A DNA stretch of 64,000 bases, taken from assembly GCA_037176845.1 (NCBI GenBank), contig JAYKXP010000017.1, positions 124,001 to 188,000 of the forward strand. Reading direction: 5' to 3'. Of the stretch, positions 1 through 11,923 are shown piece after piece. Source of the DNA: Paramarasmius palmivorus. Its lineage: Eukaryota; Basidiomycota; Agaricomycetes; Agaricales; Marasmiaceae. The number at the start of each line of letters is the position of its first letter. Positions within the stretch are counted from its first letter, which is position 1. The notes beneath the pieces were generated by a model. The model ran no database searches, was not told the DNA's origin, and saw only the letters and a list, made by a program, of their open reading frames with translations. Made by a program: the position numbers and the translations under genes.

Positions 1-3000
1 TTCCGCAGTCATGAGGTCGAGGCGACGTTGAACAACAGCCTTGTCGAGCTTCATGCTGTGATAGTAATTGAGCTTCTACTTGCGCTAGAGATTGAATAGG
101 AGACATACTTGGGAATGCCATACATTAACAGACCTCCCATACGGTCATTACGATCGTACACAGTGACTGTATGACCAGCTTTGTTGAGTTGATCAGCGCA
201 AGCTAATCCAGCAGGACCTGATCCGATGATGGCGACCTTCTTGCCAGTGCGGAAGCTCGGGGGTTTGGGTGACATCCATCCCATTTCGAAACCCTGGAAG
301 CCTCTTTAGATCACTGTGCGAGAAGATTTTCATTTAAACGAACCTTGTCGATGATAGCACATTCGATACTCTTGATCCCAACCGGCTGCTCGTTGATCCC
401 GAGGACGCATGCACCCTCACAAGGCGCGGGACAAACTCGACCAGTAAATTCAGGGAAGTTATTAGTTAGTAATAGCCGGTTGAGCGCATCTTGCCATTGA
501 TTCTTGAAAACAAGGTCATTCCATTTGGGGATAACGTTGGAAATGGGGCACCCAGTATCCGACTGGCAGAAAGGCACACCACAATCCATGCATCGAGCAG
601 ATTGGTACTTGAGTTCATTTTCGGTCAAACGGGACGAGATTTCCCTCCAGTCCTTGACACGCTTGCGAGGTGGACGATAAGTTTCGGCGAGACGACGATA
701 TTTCATGAAGCCTCGAGTTTTGTCCAATTTGCCAAGACGCTGTTTAGTTGTCGACTCGTCTACCATGGAATCCTCAAGGTCAGTGACCGAAGGCTCATGC
801 CGCATCTTTGGAGTGACAGGAACTGAGGGTGCATGAGATCGATTTGGAAGCAGGACATCCTCAAGCCCTTCGCCAGCCAAGTCGACTTGACTAGCGGTTC
901 GGGAAGGGATCAAGTCAATAAAGCTCGAACGTAGCTTGTCTTCTTTTTCTCTCGCGGCTTGTTCCTCAAGGACACGCTTGTAATCCGAAGGCATCACACG
1001 GACGAAAAGAGGAAGTAGATGGTGGAAGTCATGGAGAACCCGATCTGCAACTTCGGAACCGGTAAAGTGACGATGGTCTTCGATGAGACTGCGAAGAGCA
1101 GCAATTTCACGAGGATCAGTGACCTTCCCAAGCTCTACTTGCTCCATATTGACTTTGGAAGCGAAAGTGTGCGCAGTATCGAGGACATAGGCAATACCAC
1201 CACTCATACCAGCAGCGAAGTTCCGTCCGGTGGTACCAAGAACGACAACACGACCACCAGTCATGTATTCACAGCCGTGATCACCAGTTCCTTCGACCAC
1301 AGCATTGGCACCTGAATTACGAACGGCGAATCGTTCTGCCGCAATTCCACGAATGAAAGCCTCTCCAGATGTCGCACCGTACAAGCAGACATTCCCAATG
1401 ATGATGTTCTCCTCTGCCTTGAATACGGAGTTCTTAGGAGGATAGACAATTAGACGACCACCAGAAAGACCCTTTCCCACATAGTCATTGGCATCACCCT
1501 CAAGCTCAATGGTGATACCAGGAGCAAGGAAAGCACCACATGATTGACCAGCAGAACCCCTCATACGGATGTGGATGGTGTCACGAGGTAGACCTTCCTC
1601 TCCATATAACTTCGAAACGCGGTATGACAAGGATGTACCAAGTGCTCGATCGGTATTGACGACGTCGCACTCGATGTGAACTGGCAGGCCCTTGGCAAGG
1701 GCTGGCTCAGCTTCATCAATGAATTTGTTGTCGAGACGGATGTATAGTTTGTGATCTTGTTGACGAACACGGTAGGTAGCAGCTCCTGGGCGCATCTGCC
1801 ACGCGGGTTTCAGCACGGCGGACAAGTCCAAATGAGCAGTCTTGGTAGTTCTCAGCTTTTCATTGACTTTGAGCATGTCGGCCCTTCCCACCATCTCGTT
1901 GATGGTCCGGAAACCGAGTTTCGCCATGTAACCGCGGAGCTCTTCAGCTAGATAGTAGAAGAAGTTGATAACTTGCTCGGGCTGACCAGCGAACTTGGCA
2001 CGGAGCTGAGGATCTTGGGTAGCAATTCCAACTGGGCAAGTGTTGACTACAGAGAAATTGGTTCAGAGCGCTGACAGCCAAGAGGGGTATGGTCACTTAC
2101 GATGGCATTTCCTCATCATGATGCATCCCATAGCAATAAGAGGTGTGGTAGCAAAACCCCACTCCTCAGCGCCCAGCAAACACGCAATAGCGACGTCACG
2201 ACCAGTTCTGATCTGTCCGTCTGTTTGTACGGTTACTCGGCCACGAAGATCATTCAAGACTAGCGTCTGATGAGTCTCAGCCAAACCAAGTTCCCATGGG
2301 AGACCAGCATACTTGATACCAGTCCAACGAGATGCACCAGTACCACCATCGTGTCCAGAAATTAGGATGTGGTCGGCCTTGGCCTTTGCTACACCACTCG
2401 CGACGATTCCGACACCCACTTCAGACACCAACTTGACCGAGACACGAGCACGAGGATTTGCGCACTTCAAGTCATAGATCAGTTGTTTGAGATCTTCGAT
2501 TGAGTAAATGTCGTGGTGAGGGGGTGGAGAAATGAGACCGACGCCGGCGGTGGAGTGTCGAGTGCGAGCGATGGAGCCGGATACTTTATGTCCAGGAAGT
2601 TCTCCACCTTCTCCGGGTTTGGCTCCTTGAGCCATCTTAATCTGGAGCTCGTCTGCGTCGGCAAGGTAGTTCGATGTAACACCGAACCTACCAGACGCAA
2701 CCTGCTTGATAGCTGAACGCATGGTGTCGCCATTGCCGAGAATCTGCGAACGCTCCGCGTCCTCACCCCCTTCTCCAGTGTTAGACTTGCCTCCCAGACG
2801 GTTCATGGCTACGGCTAGGGTGGAGTGTGCTTCCATGGAGATAGAACCGTAAGACATAGCACCAGTCACGAAGCGGCGAACGATTTCGTTCCAAGGTTCA
2901 ACCTGCTCGACTGGAATTGCAGTGGCATTCTCGTATCGGAAATCCAGAAGACCACGAAGGTGAACATGCCTGGTTTGCTCGTCTGCGTTCTTGGCGTAGG

Positions 3001-5863
3001 CGTCGTAAGCAGACTGGTTCCTCTCCCTGACAGCATCTTGCAAGTTGGCAATACCAGCAGGGTCGTTGATATGAGCTTCTCCACCATCTCGCCAGTGATA
3101 TTCGCCAGACTCAGGCATACCAGGTGGAATGATGGTTTCACGGGAAGGCCATCCACGCTCATGAAGTTCAAACGCGTCCATGGCGAGGAGGTCGAAGGTA
3201 GCACCTTGTACACGGCTGGCAGAACCGGTGAAGCAGCGCTCGACGACATGTTGGTGGAGACCGAGGATCTCGAAGATCTGGGCGCCCTTGTATGACTGAA
3301 GGGTAGAGATACCCATCTTCGACATGACCTTCAGAATACCATTGTCGACGGAATGGCGATAGTTGTCCATGAGTTCGCTAACGGTCTTTTCCCCCTTGAT
3401 CCTAATGAGAACGGTCAGTATTTAATCTAGTCCAAATGCCGGAAAGGGGCTCACAAGTTTTCACGTCCAACCTTGTGAATAGTCTCCATCAACAACCACG
3501 GGCAGATCGCGTCTGCTCCATACCCAACAAGCACACAAAGGTGGTGTACCTCCCTAGCTTCAGCAGTCTCGACCATGAGAGCGATCTTGGCACGCTTCTT
3601 CTGCTGTACAAGGAAGTGATGTACACCACCACATGCCACCAGAGCAGAGAGAGGAACACGATTTAGACCAGTGGCACGATCCGAGAGGATGACAACCTTC
3701 ACCCCATCGTCGATGGCTTGGGTTGCCTCACTGCAAACCCGCTCAAGTGCAAGTTGATACCCGGGAAGGCCTTCCTCCTTGGGAAAGGTGATGTCGATGG
3801 TCCTCGAAGGCCAGGTAGAGTAAGCTGTCTTCAGGTTCTTCATTGCGTTCATCTCCTCAATAGAAAAAACTGGAGAGGGGAGCAGGATACGGTGGCACTG
3901 CTCGGGCTTCATCTCGAGCAAGTTGCCTTCAGGACCGACGTACGCCTCTAGCGACATAACGATGCTCTCGCGGATAGGATCAATGGGAGGATTGGTGACT
4001 TGGGCGAACAATTGTCGGAAGTAGTCGTAGATGAGACGTGGCTGAGTAGCCATCGCGGCGAGCGGTGCATCATTACCCATAGAACCTAGAGCTTCCTTTC
4101 CGTCTGAGATCATGGGAAGGATCAAAAGGTTCAGCTGCTCGACAGTGTACCCGAAAGCAAGCAACTTGGGATCTGTGCTGAGAGTATACTCATCAAGCAC
4201 AGGCTCCAGTCGAGCACCGCCGCGCATGGAACGCTTGACGATGTTGGGGACATGAAGAATATGAGTCTCTACCCACGATGCAAAGTTTTGCTTAGCAGCA
4301 GTGGTCCTTTTAAGCTCCTTATCATCAACAATCCTTCCCTCAAGGGTATCAACAAGGAGCATGCGACCCGGCTTAAGACGACCCTTCTGTACAATCTTTT
4401 CGGGGGGTACGTAAAGCGCACCGACCTCAGACGCGCAAATCATGATATCATCGCTAGTAACGATGAAGCGACAAGGCCTAAGACCGTTACGATCCAAATT
4501 GGCACCACAGTATCGGCCATCGGAGAAGGCGAACAATGCGGGTCCATCCCATGGTTCCTGAAGACAAGCTGCCCAGTTGTAGAACGCCTTCTTGCCTGGT
4601 TCCATGGCCTCGTTACCCTGCCACGCCTCAGGAATAAGCATCATGACTGCTTCAGGTAAGGAAACGACGCCATTGACAACAAGTAGCTCGAGAACATTGT
4701 CGAACGCAGCAGAGTCGGAGCCGCCGGTCTCAATAATGGGATATAGGAGGTCCAGTTCGTCTCCAAAGTGTTGAGAAGACAAAACGCCTTCACGTGCATG
4801 CATCCAGTTTTTGTTACCACGAACGGTATTGATTTCACCTGTAAGGAACGCATGTAACGTGAGCGCGGCTCAAGATCCGAAAGACGTGTAATTACGCACC
4901 ATTGTGAGCGGCCCATCTCATAGGTTGCGCTCTATCCCAACTTGGGAACGTGTTCGTAGAAAATCGGGAGTGAACGAGTGTGAAGTGAGATTTGTAGAGA
5001 ACGTGATTGAGGTCATGATAGTAGTTGTACACTTGTGGAGGTGAGAGTTGTCCTTTATAGACGATGTTTTTCGTGGAGAGGGAGCAGACGTAGAATCCCT
5101 TGGAGAGCGTACTTTAGACGAAAAAAGGTCCGGAGATTGAGCTTTGATTCAAGATACAAAAGACAAAGGAAAAGACAAACATGCTATGGGTTGCGCGCTT
5201 GCGAAGAACGTAGAGTTGTCGTTCAAAATGCTTGGCATCGAAGGTTCCGCCTTGGCTTACAGTCCCGTCACCGTAGTGAGCGCGAAGGACAACGAATGGT
5301 TGAAGGATGGTGGGTTCCTTGCTACTAGCAGCAGGGCCCAGGATAGTCCCATCGGTGGGTACTTCTCTCCATCCAAGAACTCGCAGGTCGAGGTCGTTAG
5401 CGATCTTGGAGAATACGGCTTGTTGGCTCTGAAGCTGAACTGGATCGGCCTTGAAGAAGACGTTACCGACTGCGTACTCCCCTGCTTCAGGTAGAGTGCA
5501 GCCGATCTCTCTCTCTGCTTCCCGCACGAAGAACTGATGAGGAATCGATGTCATTACACCTGCACCATCTCCATCGCGGCTGTCAGCACCAGTAGCACCT
5601 CTGTGAGTCATGGCACAGAGAAGCTGACGGGCGTCAGAGACAATTTTATGTGCTGGTTCACCCTTCACATGGCAGATGAATCCCACACCACACGAATCCT
5701 TCTCGTTTTCGTTTAGATAGAGACCCTGACTAGCAGGCAAAGAGCCCGCCCAAGACGATGGGTCACGCTCGACGGCATGAAAGCTGCTGATATTTTCTGC
5801 AGAAGCAGTGTCGGAAACTAGAGGTAAAGAGTCTGAAGAAATGTCGGAAACAGCGATAGCCAT
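1..5863 (-). CDS. GLT1: Glutamate synthase (NADH), GOGAT; C-terminus cut by the window edge
   Basis: Converts glutamine plus 2-oxoglutarate to two glutamates, the second step of ammonium assimilation. The protein begins [10 protein letters not shown] at 5863, and the glutamine-amidotransferase nucleophile is Cys58 in DSCGVGF after a short propeptide, as in other eukaryotic GOGATs. The central and FMN domains follow. The 3Fe-4S cluster region reads CIMMRKCH then NTCPVGIA across an intron near 2050-2096. The fused small-subunit-like region has CMDCGVPFC and CPAPCEGAC for 4Fe-4S clusters (about 355-600) and a dinucleotide-binding [10 protein letters not shown] (about 195-260). Introns that fit the reading are near 56-108, 294-343, 2050-2096, 3399-3453, 4840-4898 and 5090-5180. 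About 1840 residues are present; yeast Glt1 has about 2145, so roughly 300 residues lie beyond base 1. An in-frame ATG at 5974 exists, but the residues it adds do not resemble the family. Confidence 0.97.
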
Positions 5864-7719
5864 GTAACAGGCGAGAGAAAGAGCTGATGACTTGTTTTTT
5901 TCTGTACACAGTACAACGCAGGGATACTCTGAAGGAGCTCTTGGAGATGAGGGAAGGACTGTGGGCAGAGACAAGAGACAACGGAAAAAGAAGGAATCTC
6001 CCTGAGTCTAAAGAGGCGAGCCCCCATCTGATCACGCAATGATCGCTCACGACCCGAGCCAATCATCTTTTTCTCAATTGCCTTCGGAGCCTACGGATGC
6101 CCTTGCAGGGAAACGTTTCTCCGCCTCTACACAAATACAAAAAAAGCACAAAAAGCTCTCCATCCCCGTAAATACCGGAACCAGCGCTCCGCTACATATC
6201 CAAAGTGAGTTGGCAAGTAAGTTGGCAAGAAAGGCCCTGCCCATTCTTATCTTTGCCCACAGCCCAATGACTCGTTCCCAATGTAATTCTCTGCGCCACT
6301 GCCAAACCAGATGACCACGTCCAATCCACTAGAGCATTCACGTTGTTCGTCTTTGAACCTGCCTGATAAATTTCGGCATTATTACCGGCCTAGCAGGTCC
6401 CAACAGACAGCGCTTGACAGTTTCATAGCACTCCAGGCAGACCGAGTTTTCGCCCGTCGGATATCACGCCCGATGAAGAGAACCTTCTAGTACATTCGAG
6501 GGTAGGAGAGTAAGGGGTGACCGAGGGTCGGCCAAGTTGACATGACAGTACGGAGGATTGAGTATTGGGTGAAGCCGTTCCAACAAAGTTGAGATTATCG
6601 AGGTTAGAGATTAAAAGAGTGATCTTCTTGGAGCCTGGAGGCCTGTCCTTACGGCTGGCTGCGAGTGACATCGTGAAGAAGAGTGAAAAAGTTGACCCAC
6701 CTCGTAAAGGTTACGCAGGAGAGCTTCTTCCATCGACAACCCTGTTCGACACTTGTATGGTATCTCAACTCCTGAATGGGAAAATGTGCCGTCGTTATCC
6801 ATGTTCACGAGAACTTGAAGTATGGCTTTCTGAACCTTCGCGTAAGGGCGCCCAACTTTCATCCTGGAACATCATCTTGCCATTAAAGATAAGCAAAAAG
6901 CAGCATGACTCTAGGCACAAAGAAATGGCGCACCCACCATGTACTGTATTGGCCTATAATTTCGTGGAATGCGCATCCCTGAAGAAGTAGATGAACGAGG
7001 TGTAAGAATATCATAAATGGGGACCTAAAATGATGCTCTGAAACTTGAAATATGCATGCTTATGCCACACGTCATACGTATAGCAACAGGAGTGGAGAAA
7101 AATACCGCGGAGGTGGTGCAAGAAGTTCCAGATCAACGTAGCTTCGCGGGAACGTATGTGCCTCGACGGACATATGGAACGAAACCAACATGCGTCTTTT
7201 GGCAGTATGAGTCTGATGAACTCGAGCCTCATGAAGCAACCGGAGTTGATATGGCATGTTGTACCGTCAAGAAAAAGGGTATTGCTCTCATACTTTTCCG
7301 AGCGACATTCGAATTCCGATCCTCCTCCGATGATCTGAAGGCTGAAAATCACATTGTCCCAGACCACAGAGTACTATCGGGCTGCACGAGGCATTTCAGA
7401 AGTTCGATGGACTATGGCCAAGTTGTTGGAACAACGATTTCAGTACTCGTGTCATCGTTATATCAGAATTAGGATACACTGCCTCCGTTTGACATTGGAA
7501 AGAACGTGTTGACATTAAAGTTCAGCGACCTTGTCGCTTTTGACCTACACCGAACGTCTAAGGAAGCCGTAAGCGAATATAAAAAACTGATCAAGAAACG
7601 GAAGTACACGTGCCAGTCCGTCTCCAGACTACCTACCAGTCCCATCAGCGCTGGTATCAGCCCGCACCGTCATGCAGTGCGCAACACACCGCGGCTGGAA
7701 AAGTGATAGAAGATCAGTA
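5864..7719. other. Gap between GLT1 and LST8, no assigned gene
   Basis: About 1.85 kb. The GLT1 end holds the candidate promoter sites. Between about 6420 and 7480 both strands carry open stretches of 60-140 codons, for example a minus-strand stretch at 6611-6862 containing KVQKAILQVLVNMDNDGTF. None resembles a family I know, and I could not join them through convincing splice sites. A spliced lineage-specific gene or a decayed one is possible. Confidence 0.4.
6003..6369. promoter_or_regulatory. Candidate nitrogen and amino-acid control sites upstream of GLT1
   Basis: Seen directly: TGATAA at 6364-6369 and TTATCT (AGATAA on the minus strand) at 6247-6252, both matching the HGATAR consensus of fungal GATA nitrogen regulators. 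TGACTC lies at 6268-6273, and TGAGTCT at 6003-6009 is a 6/7 match to the Gcn4/CpcA heptamer. All are 140-510 bases upstream of the GLT1 start. Such short motifs occur by chance; the call rests on their clustering ahead of a nitrogen-assimilation gene. Confidence 0.35.
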
Positions 7720-9168
7720 TCACTTTGAGGGAGACTGGAATCGAGCTGTACCTTTATGATGTCCATTGTACTGTCGAACTGTTTCACCAGAAGCCATCTC
7801 CCATAGCCTAGCAGTGTGGTCCGAAGAGGCTAGGACAATTAATTAGCCGGGTTTATGAATCACATACGACACCTTACATACCAGTAACCAAGTATGCAGA
7901 ATCAGCACTGAAGGCACAGTCCCAAACCCATCGTTGGTGACCCGCCAAGACTTTCTCCTGTTTAAACTCGTAATTCGGTGATATGGACCATATCTTGACT
8001 GTAGTGTCTGCTGAACAGGTCGCTAGGCATCTAAATGACATCAGCTAGGTTGTCACTGTAGTATGTATACGCAGTGTGGGACGTACTTGACATCCGGACT
8101 GAGAAGGCAACGAGTCAAGTATTTGTTATGTGCGTGAAAGGTTGTGACGGCTTGAAAACGGGGGTATCCGCTACTCTCCTCGTTCACCTTCCATACGTAG
8201 CATTGTCCCTTGGGTCAAATTTGAACGAATGGAAGATGGTGAGCATGTAAACTTTGCTGACCTTGTTGTTGCCTGCCACCAAGCACGATCCATCCAGAGC
8301 CAAACTAACTGAGCGTATTGGTGTTTTGCCAGCGGGTGTCTGATGGTACGTTAAGAAACTATTTCCCAGTAATACAAAACCTTACTAGTTCATGTGAACA
8401 GATGTTCTCGGAGAGATCCCACTGCTTAATACTACCAGACTGGTCGCATGATATGAGTTCGCCCTGATTGGGATGAACACAGACATCGTTGACTGCTTAA
8501 GTAGTCAGCAATTGCCCATGCTGGGTTCAAGGTAGAGCCGACCGGGATTTGAGTTGTCGTATGTACGGTGGAGATGACCACTCCTGTGCTCGGGGTCAGC
8601 AAGCAGGTCGTAGAAATGAACTAGCTCCAACGCACCGCAGGTCCCATATCTTTATTGTCGAATCTTCGCTCCCCGTCACGAGCCATTTCCCCTCACTATG
8701 AAACGAAACGGACGTAACATTCTTGGTGTGACCCTCGAAAGTGATAAGCTAAGTGAGGTTTTGGTGAGATTGAAATATGGCTGACAGAAGATGAGTATCT
8801 TACAGGCTCTGAGGAGGCACTGGCAATGTCGTATATGTTGACTTTCTTGTGAATTGCTGCCGCCAATAGACGTTTACTGGAAGAATCCGAATTGACGAGC
8901 CACGCGTCAAAGGAAGCCAACTAAATGCTTACTCGGGTGAAATAGCCAGACGATTGACTTGCTAAGGAAACGAGAGTAAATATGGCTCTGGAAAAACAAG
9001 AATTTCTCTGCTCACGCCAGATTCTCCGGTACGTGTTATCGTGCGTGAGCAAATGCCGCTCCAGGCCTCCCAGAATCGTATCTCGTGGTCATACGAGCCA
9101 GTAACCAAGATAACGGACATATCGTGCCTCGGTGGATTGTTTTTCGAGCTAGCTGTGGGAGCTGGCAT
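7720..9168 (-). CDS. LST8: LST8-type WD40 repeat protein, TOR complex subunit
   Basis: LST8 (mammalian mLST8) is a seven-bladed WD40 propeller that binds the TOR kinase domain in TORC1 and TORC2. The first blade reads [20 protein letters not shown]. Later exons give [18 protein letters not shown], then [32 protein letters not shown], the [21 protein letters not shown] blade and a last blade [16 protein letters not shown]. The stop is at 7720-7722. At least five short introns are needed; one joins SP|D..KRLLAAA at about 8885-8930. Two starts are possible: the Met at 9168 (MPAPTASS) or the internal Met at 9120 (MSVILVTG), which matches most family members. Blade content and order fit the family well. 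Confidence 0.93.
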
Positions 9169-10002
9169 GATTTAGCGATTATGAGATGGTGGTTCAGGTT
9201 CAAGAGTGAGGTGCAAATATTTACACATGACTCGAATTGTCATTGCCTTCACATTCTCCGTCCTTCTCTCACTTTCCCTTCACCACATTCTCAAGACACC
9301 CTGTTCTGTGCAATTCCCGAGGATCAAGCCCCTATAACTGCAACATGGATGCATGCAACAGGCCTGGAGTTCTCTGAGCACCACACTGGCGACGGTGTGC
9401 AACCCAATCCATGAAGTGCGGAACCTTACTTGCAGAAGTGTTCTCTTATTGCAAGCACTCAATTTTGGCTGTAGGCGGCTCTACTCATTGCGTCATGAAT
9501 ACTCTCTTCAATAAAATTCAAGAGAAAACCTCATTGTTGGAACCAGTACGCTCATTACGTGCAACTGCTCGCAGATCAAATCGTGCCTGCTTCCGATCGT
9601 TCACTTTTTCGATAGCGCAGATCAACAAAACGGCATCCTAGAGACACCAAATTACTGTGCATTTTCTTGCATAAACACAGCTTGTTCAGTATTACCCGAT
9701 ACTAAGGGCAGCAACTAGGAATCGTCACTACTTCTTCCGACCTTTCACAAAGTGACTTCATCTCCATCCCACTGTGCTTCTCAACGATTCTGTGTTTTAT
9801 TAACTAATTTGACTTCATCATCATGTCTTCGCTAGATCTCTAGTAATTCCGATCCAGCCTCGGCAGACTGCAAGATTTGTGCTTAATTTACTTTGGGTAC
9901 TCTCCTGCATGTATATAGAGGGTCGACATTGTGAACACTTAGTTACTACGACTCAACCTCCTCCAAGTCCTCAAACGCAACTATTTTGGCTATTTAACAA
10001 CT
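9169..10002. promoter_or_regulatory. Upstream region of LST8 and of the small gene at 10003
   Basis: No gene recognised in this 0.8 kb. A TATA-like TATATA at 9912-9917 lies about 90 bases before the ATG of the small plus-strand gene, which fits a core promoter. The rest shows only short open stretches on either strand. Confidence 0.35.
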
Positions 10003-10360
10003 ATGAGCTTTCCTGTTGGTTCAGCATTTACCTCTCTCTGTGTATTTGTACTTAATGTACCCCCCACCACTGGCTTTCTTTAGGCCGGAACTCGCGTCTT
10101 TTACTTTGCTGCCGGTGGCCAAGTTCACTATGGCATCGTCCAATCAACTTCCCGGACCTCAGACGTAGGTCTTTGCGTATGGTGTGTCCCCTTCCCGTCG
10201 GTCTAAACATACTATAAACAAACAGGGATCCGACCTTGTTAGCGTCAGAGATGAGAGGACCGGGAACACCATCACCCTACCGTGAGTAATTTTGCTCCGC
10301 TATCCCCACACTGTTCTCATACCGCACATCAGTGCAGCAGCTGTTACACGAGTATCGTAA
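10003..10360 (+). CDS. Small spliced gene of about 57-66 codons, possible Tudor-like fold
   Basis: The gene is visible only after splicing. It starts ATG at 10003 (MSFP..). A central exon reads AGTRVFYFAAGGQVHYGIV then QSTSRTSD. After a GTAGGT..ACAG intron comes GSDLVSVRDERTGNTITLP. A third intron (GTGAGT..ATCAG) leads to a last exon ending PAAAVTRVS with TAA at 10358-10360. The first intron has two in-frame donors, GTTGGT at 10015 (69-base intron) or GTATTT at 10042 (42-base intron). The pattern GT-RV-aromatic, GxxxxGxV, then a V-x-D-x-x-T-G strand looks like a small beta-barrel of the Tudor/SH3 kind; this is inference. Consistent codon phase over three introns argues that it is real. Function unknown. 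Confidence 0.6.
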
Positions 10361-10858
10361 AACCTGTTGTTATACACCACATTCTATCATAACGCACATT
10401 TTTTGCATGGTGGACAGTCAGGACAGTATATTTATTTATAACACGCAATCCCTCGGACAAATCTGCACTCATACACTGTATCGTATCGCATCACTGTATC
10501 ATGATTCTTCCCGACTGTAGACATCCCTGCGCAAAAGCGACCATGCAACGTCCTTTTTTTTGCTCCCAGCCGCATGCGGATTGCCAGTGATTATCAGATC
10601 ACTGTTTAGAAGTCTCGAAGATCGACATACTTTTTAGTACTATGTACCCCGCCTCATGTTATTCTTCTTTTGAACACGTACGTATGTAGTTCTTAGAATT
10701 CCATCTTCCAAGGTTTTTTTGCCATGCATCGAGATGTAGCTGTCATAGTTTCTCACAATGGCGGAGCAATATCGGGTCAGAAAAGATGTCCAAAACCACA
10801 GGTGGAAGACTGTAGACGCGATTAATGAAACGAGACGCGTAGACAAAGCGCTCACGCG
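10361..10858. other. Gap without a supported gene
   Basis: About 0.5 kb, AT-rich in parts. The only open stretch (minus strand, 10640-10912) directly follows an in-frame stop and reads as intron or 3' sequence of the uncertain gene to its right. Nothing else seen. Confidence 0.4.
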
Positions 10859-11923
10859 ATCTGTGGCAGTGATCCAAAAAGCCCAATCATAAATTAATAG
10901 CCGAAGAAACACTCAAACTACCTGAGGTGGTCGTTTGAATATCTCGATCTTGAGCAGGGACATGGGAAGCGGTATATCCGATGTCGATTCTGGCACCACA
11001 AAGAATATCCACTGCATGGTGGCAACTAGTATTGAGAAATCAATTAAAAGCGTACGAGACCTTCTGTTCCATTCATAACGGGAGGTATCGAACTCCTCTC
11101 CCTCTTGTAGAATTGCTGTGACAGGCAAGAATACTTATCAGCTAGGAGTCGTTGATGGTAACATATTTCCACACTGAGGGTGTGAATAAACTGAGTAACG
11201 GGAAGCAATAGAACGTCGGCAAGACGTCAAAGCACACCTGATGGTACTTTGTATACTGTACCTGCACGGACATGATCCAGAGACGCTCCCGGTCACGGTG
11301 GTGATTAGAAATTATGAGTTTTCAGTCGATGAGATCTCGATTTGGAGAGTACTCGCTCTTCCATCTCCCTCAGGTAACTTCGTTTGCAATCTTGTCATTG
11401 AAAGAATTGCCAGGCGCCGAATTCATGGCACGGAACATAAATACATACGTGAGAAGGTGGAGACCTGAAGTAAAACTCTTCGTTGAGTAAGGCAGATTTT
11501 CCGAAGTTCGTCTGCTAAACGTACCGCTTACCTGTACTATACAAAAGTTTGGAACACCACAGGAAGGGCTCTATGATGAAAGGCATTCATCATACATGAT
11601 ACGGGGGAGTTTTTCGTTACCACCACGATCCGAAGTTCATGGAACCTCGAGGGAAGTTTGATGGTAAATAGGGAACAGAGCGTGAGAATAACTCCTCATC
11701 CCGCGTCTCTGACAGCTGTGTCAATCCTGAGAAGCTTGTTCTTGTCTTTGAATGTCCAAGACCTCCCTATCTGACGGCAGTTCTCAGCCACTCGCACAAG
11801 AATCACGTCTCGAAGTTCTTCCTTGTCTCGAGAAATGAAGAGCTGACGTTCTACTCCAGGTTCAGATACAAATGGAAATGTACAGGTCAGTCTGTAGTTG
11901 CTCGACATGACTCGGAATGACAT
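10859..11923 (-). CDS. Hypothetical multi-exon gene (uncertain)
   Basis: Two minus-strand stretches look coding. At 11696-11923 there is SEPGVERQLFISRDKEELRD and then a charged stretch. At about 10920-11117, behind an acceptor CTGTCACAG, there is EGEEFDTSRYEWNRRSRTLL followed by a hydrophobic segment (LIDFSILVATMQWIFFVVP) that could cross a membrane. A GTAGTT..CCACAG intron just after 10922 would give the end RPPQIA-stop near 10859. I could not join the two stretches with confidence and do not recognise the family. The upstream end overlaps the start of the carrier-like gene on the other strand, which weakens the case. Confidence 0.25.

Noticed and set aside
7056..7472. 138-codon plus-strand open frame before LST8
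   Set aside because: No start context, motif, codon pattern or splice partner that supports a gene, and a minus-strand frame overlaps it equally well.
11085..11110. T-arm-like GAGTTCGATACCTCC on the minus strand
   Set aside because: Stem is only four pairs, no A-box at the right distance, and the stretch reads as part of a plausible exon (EGEEFDTSRYEW).
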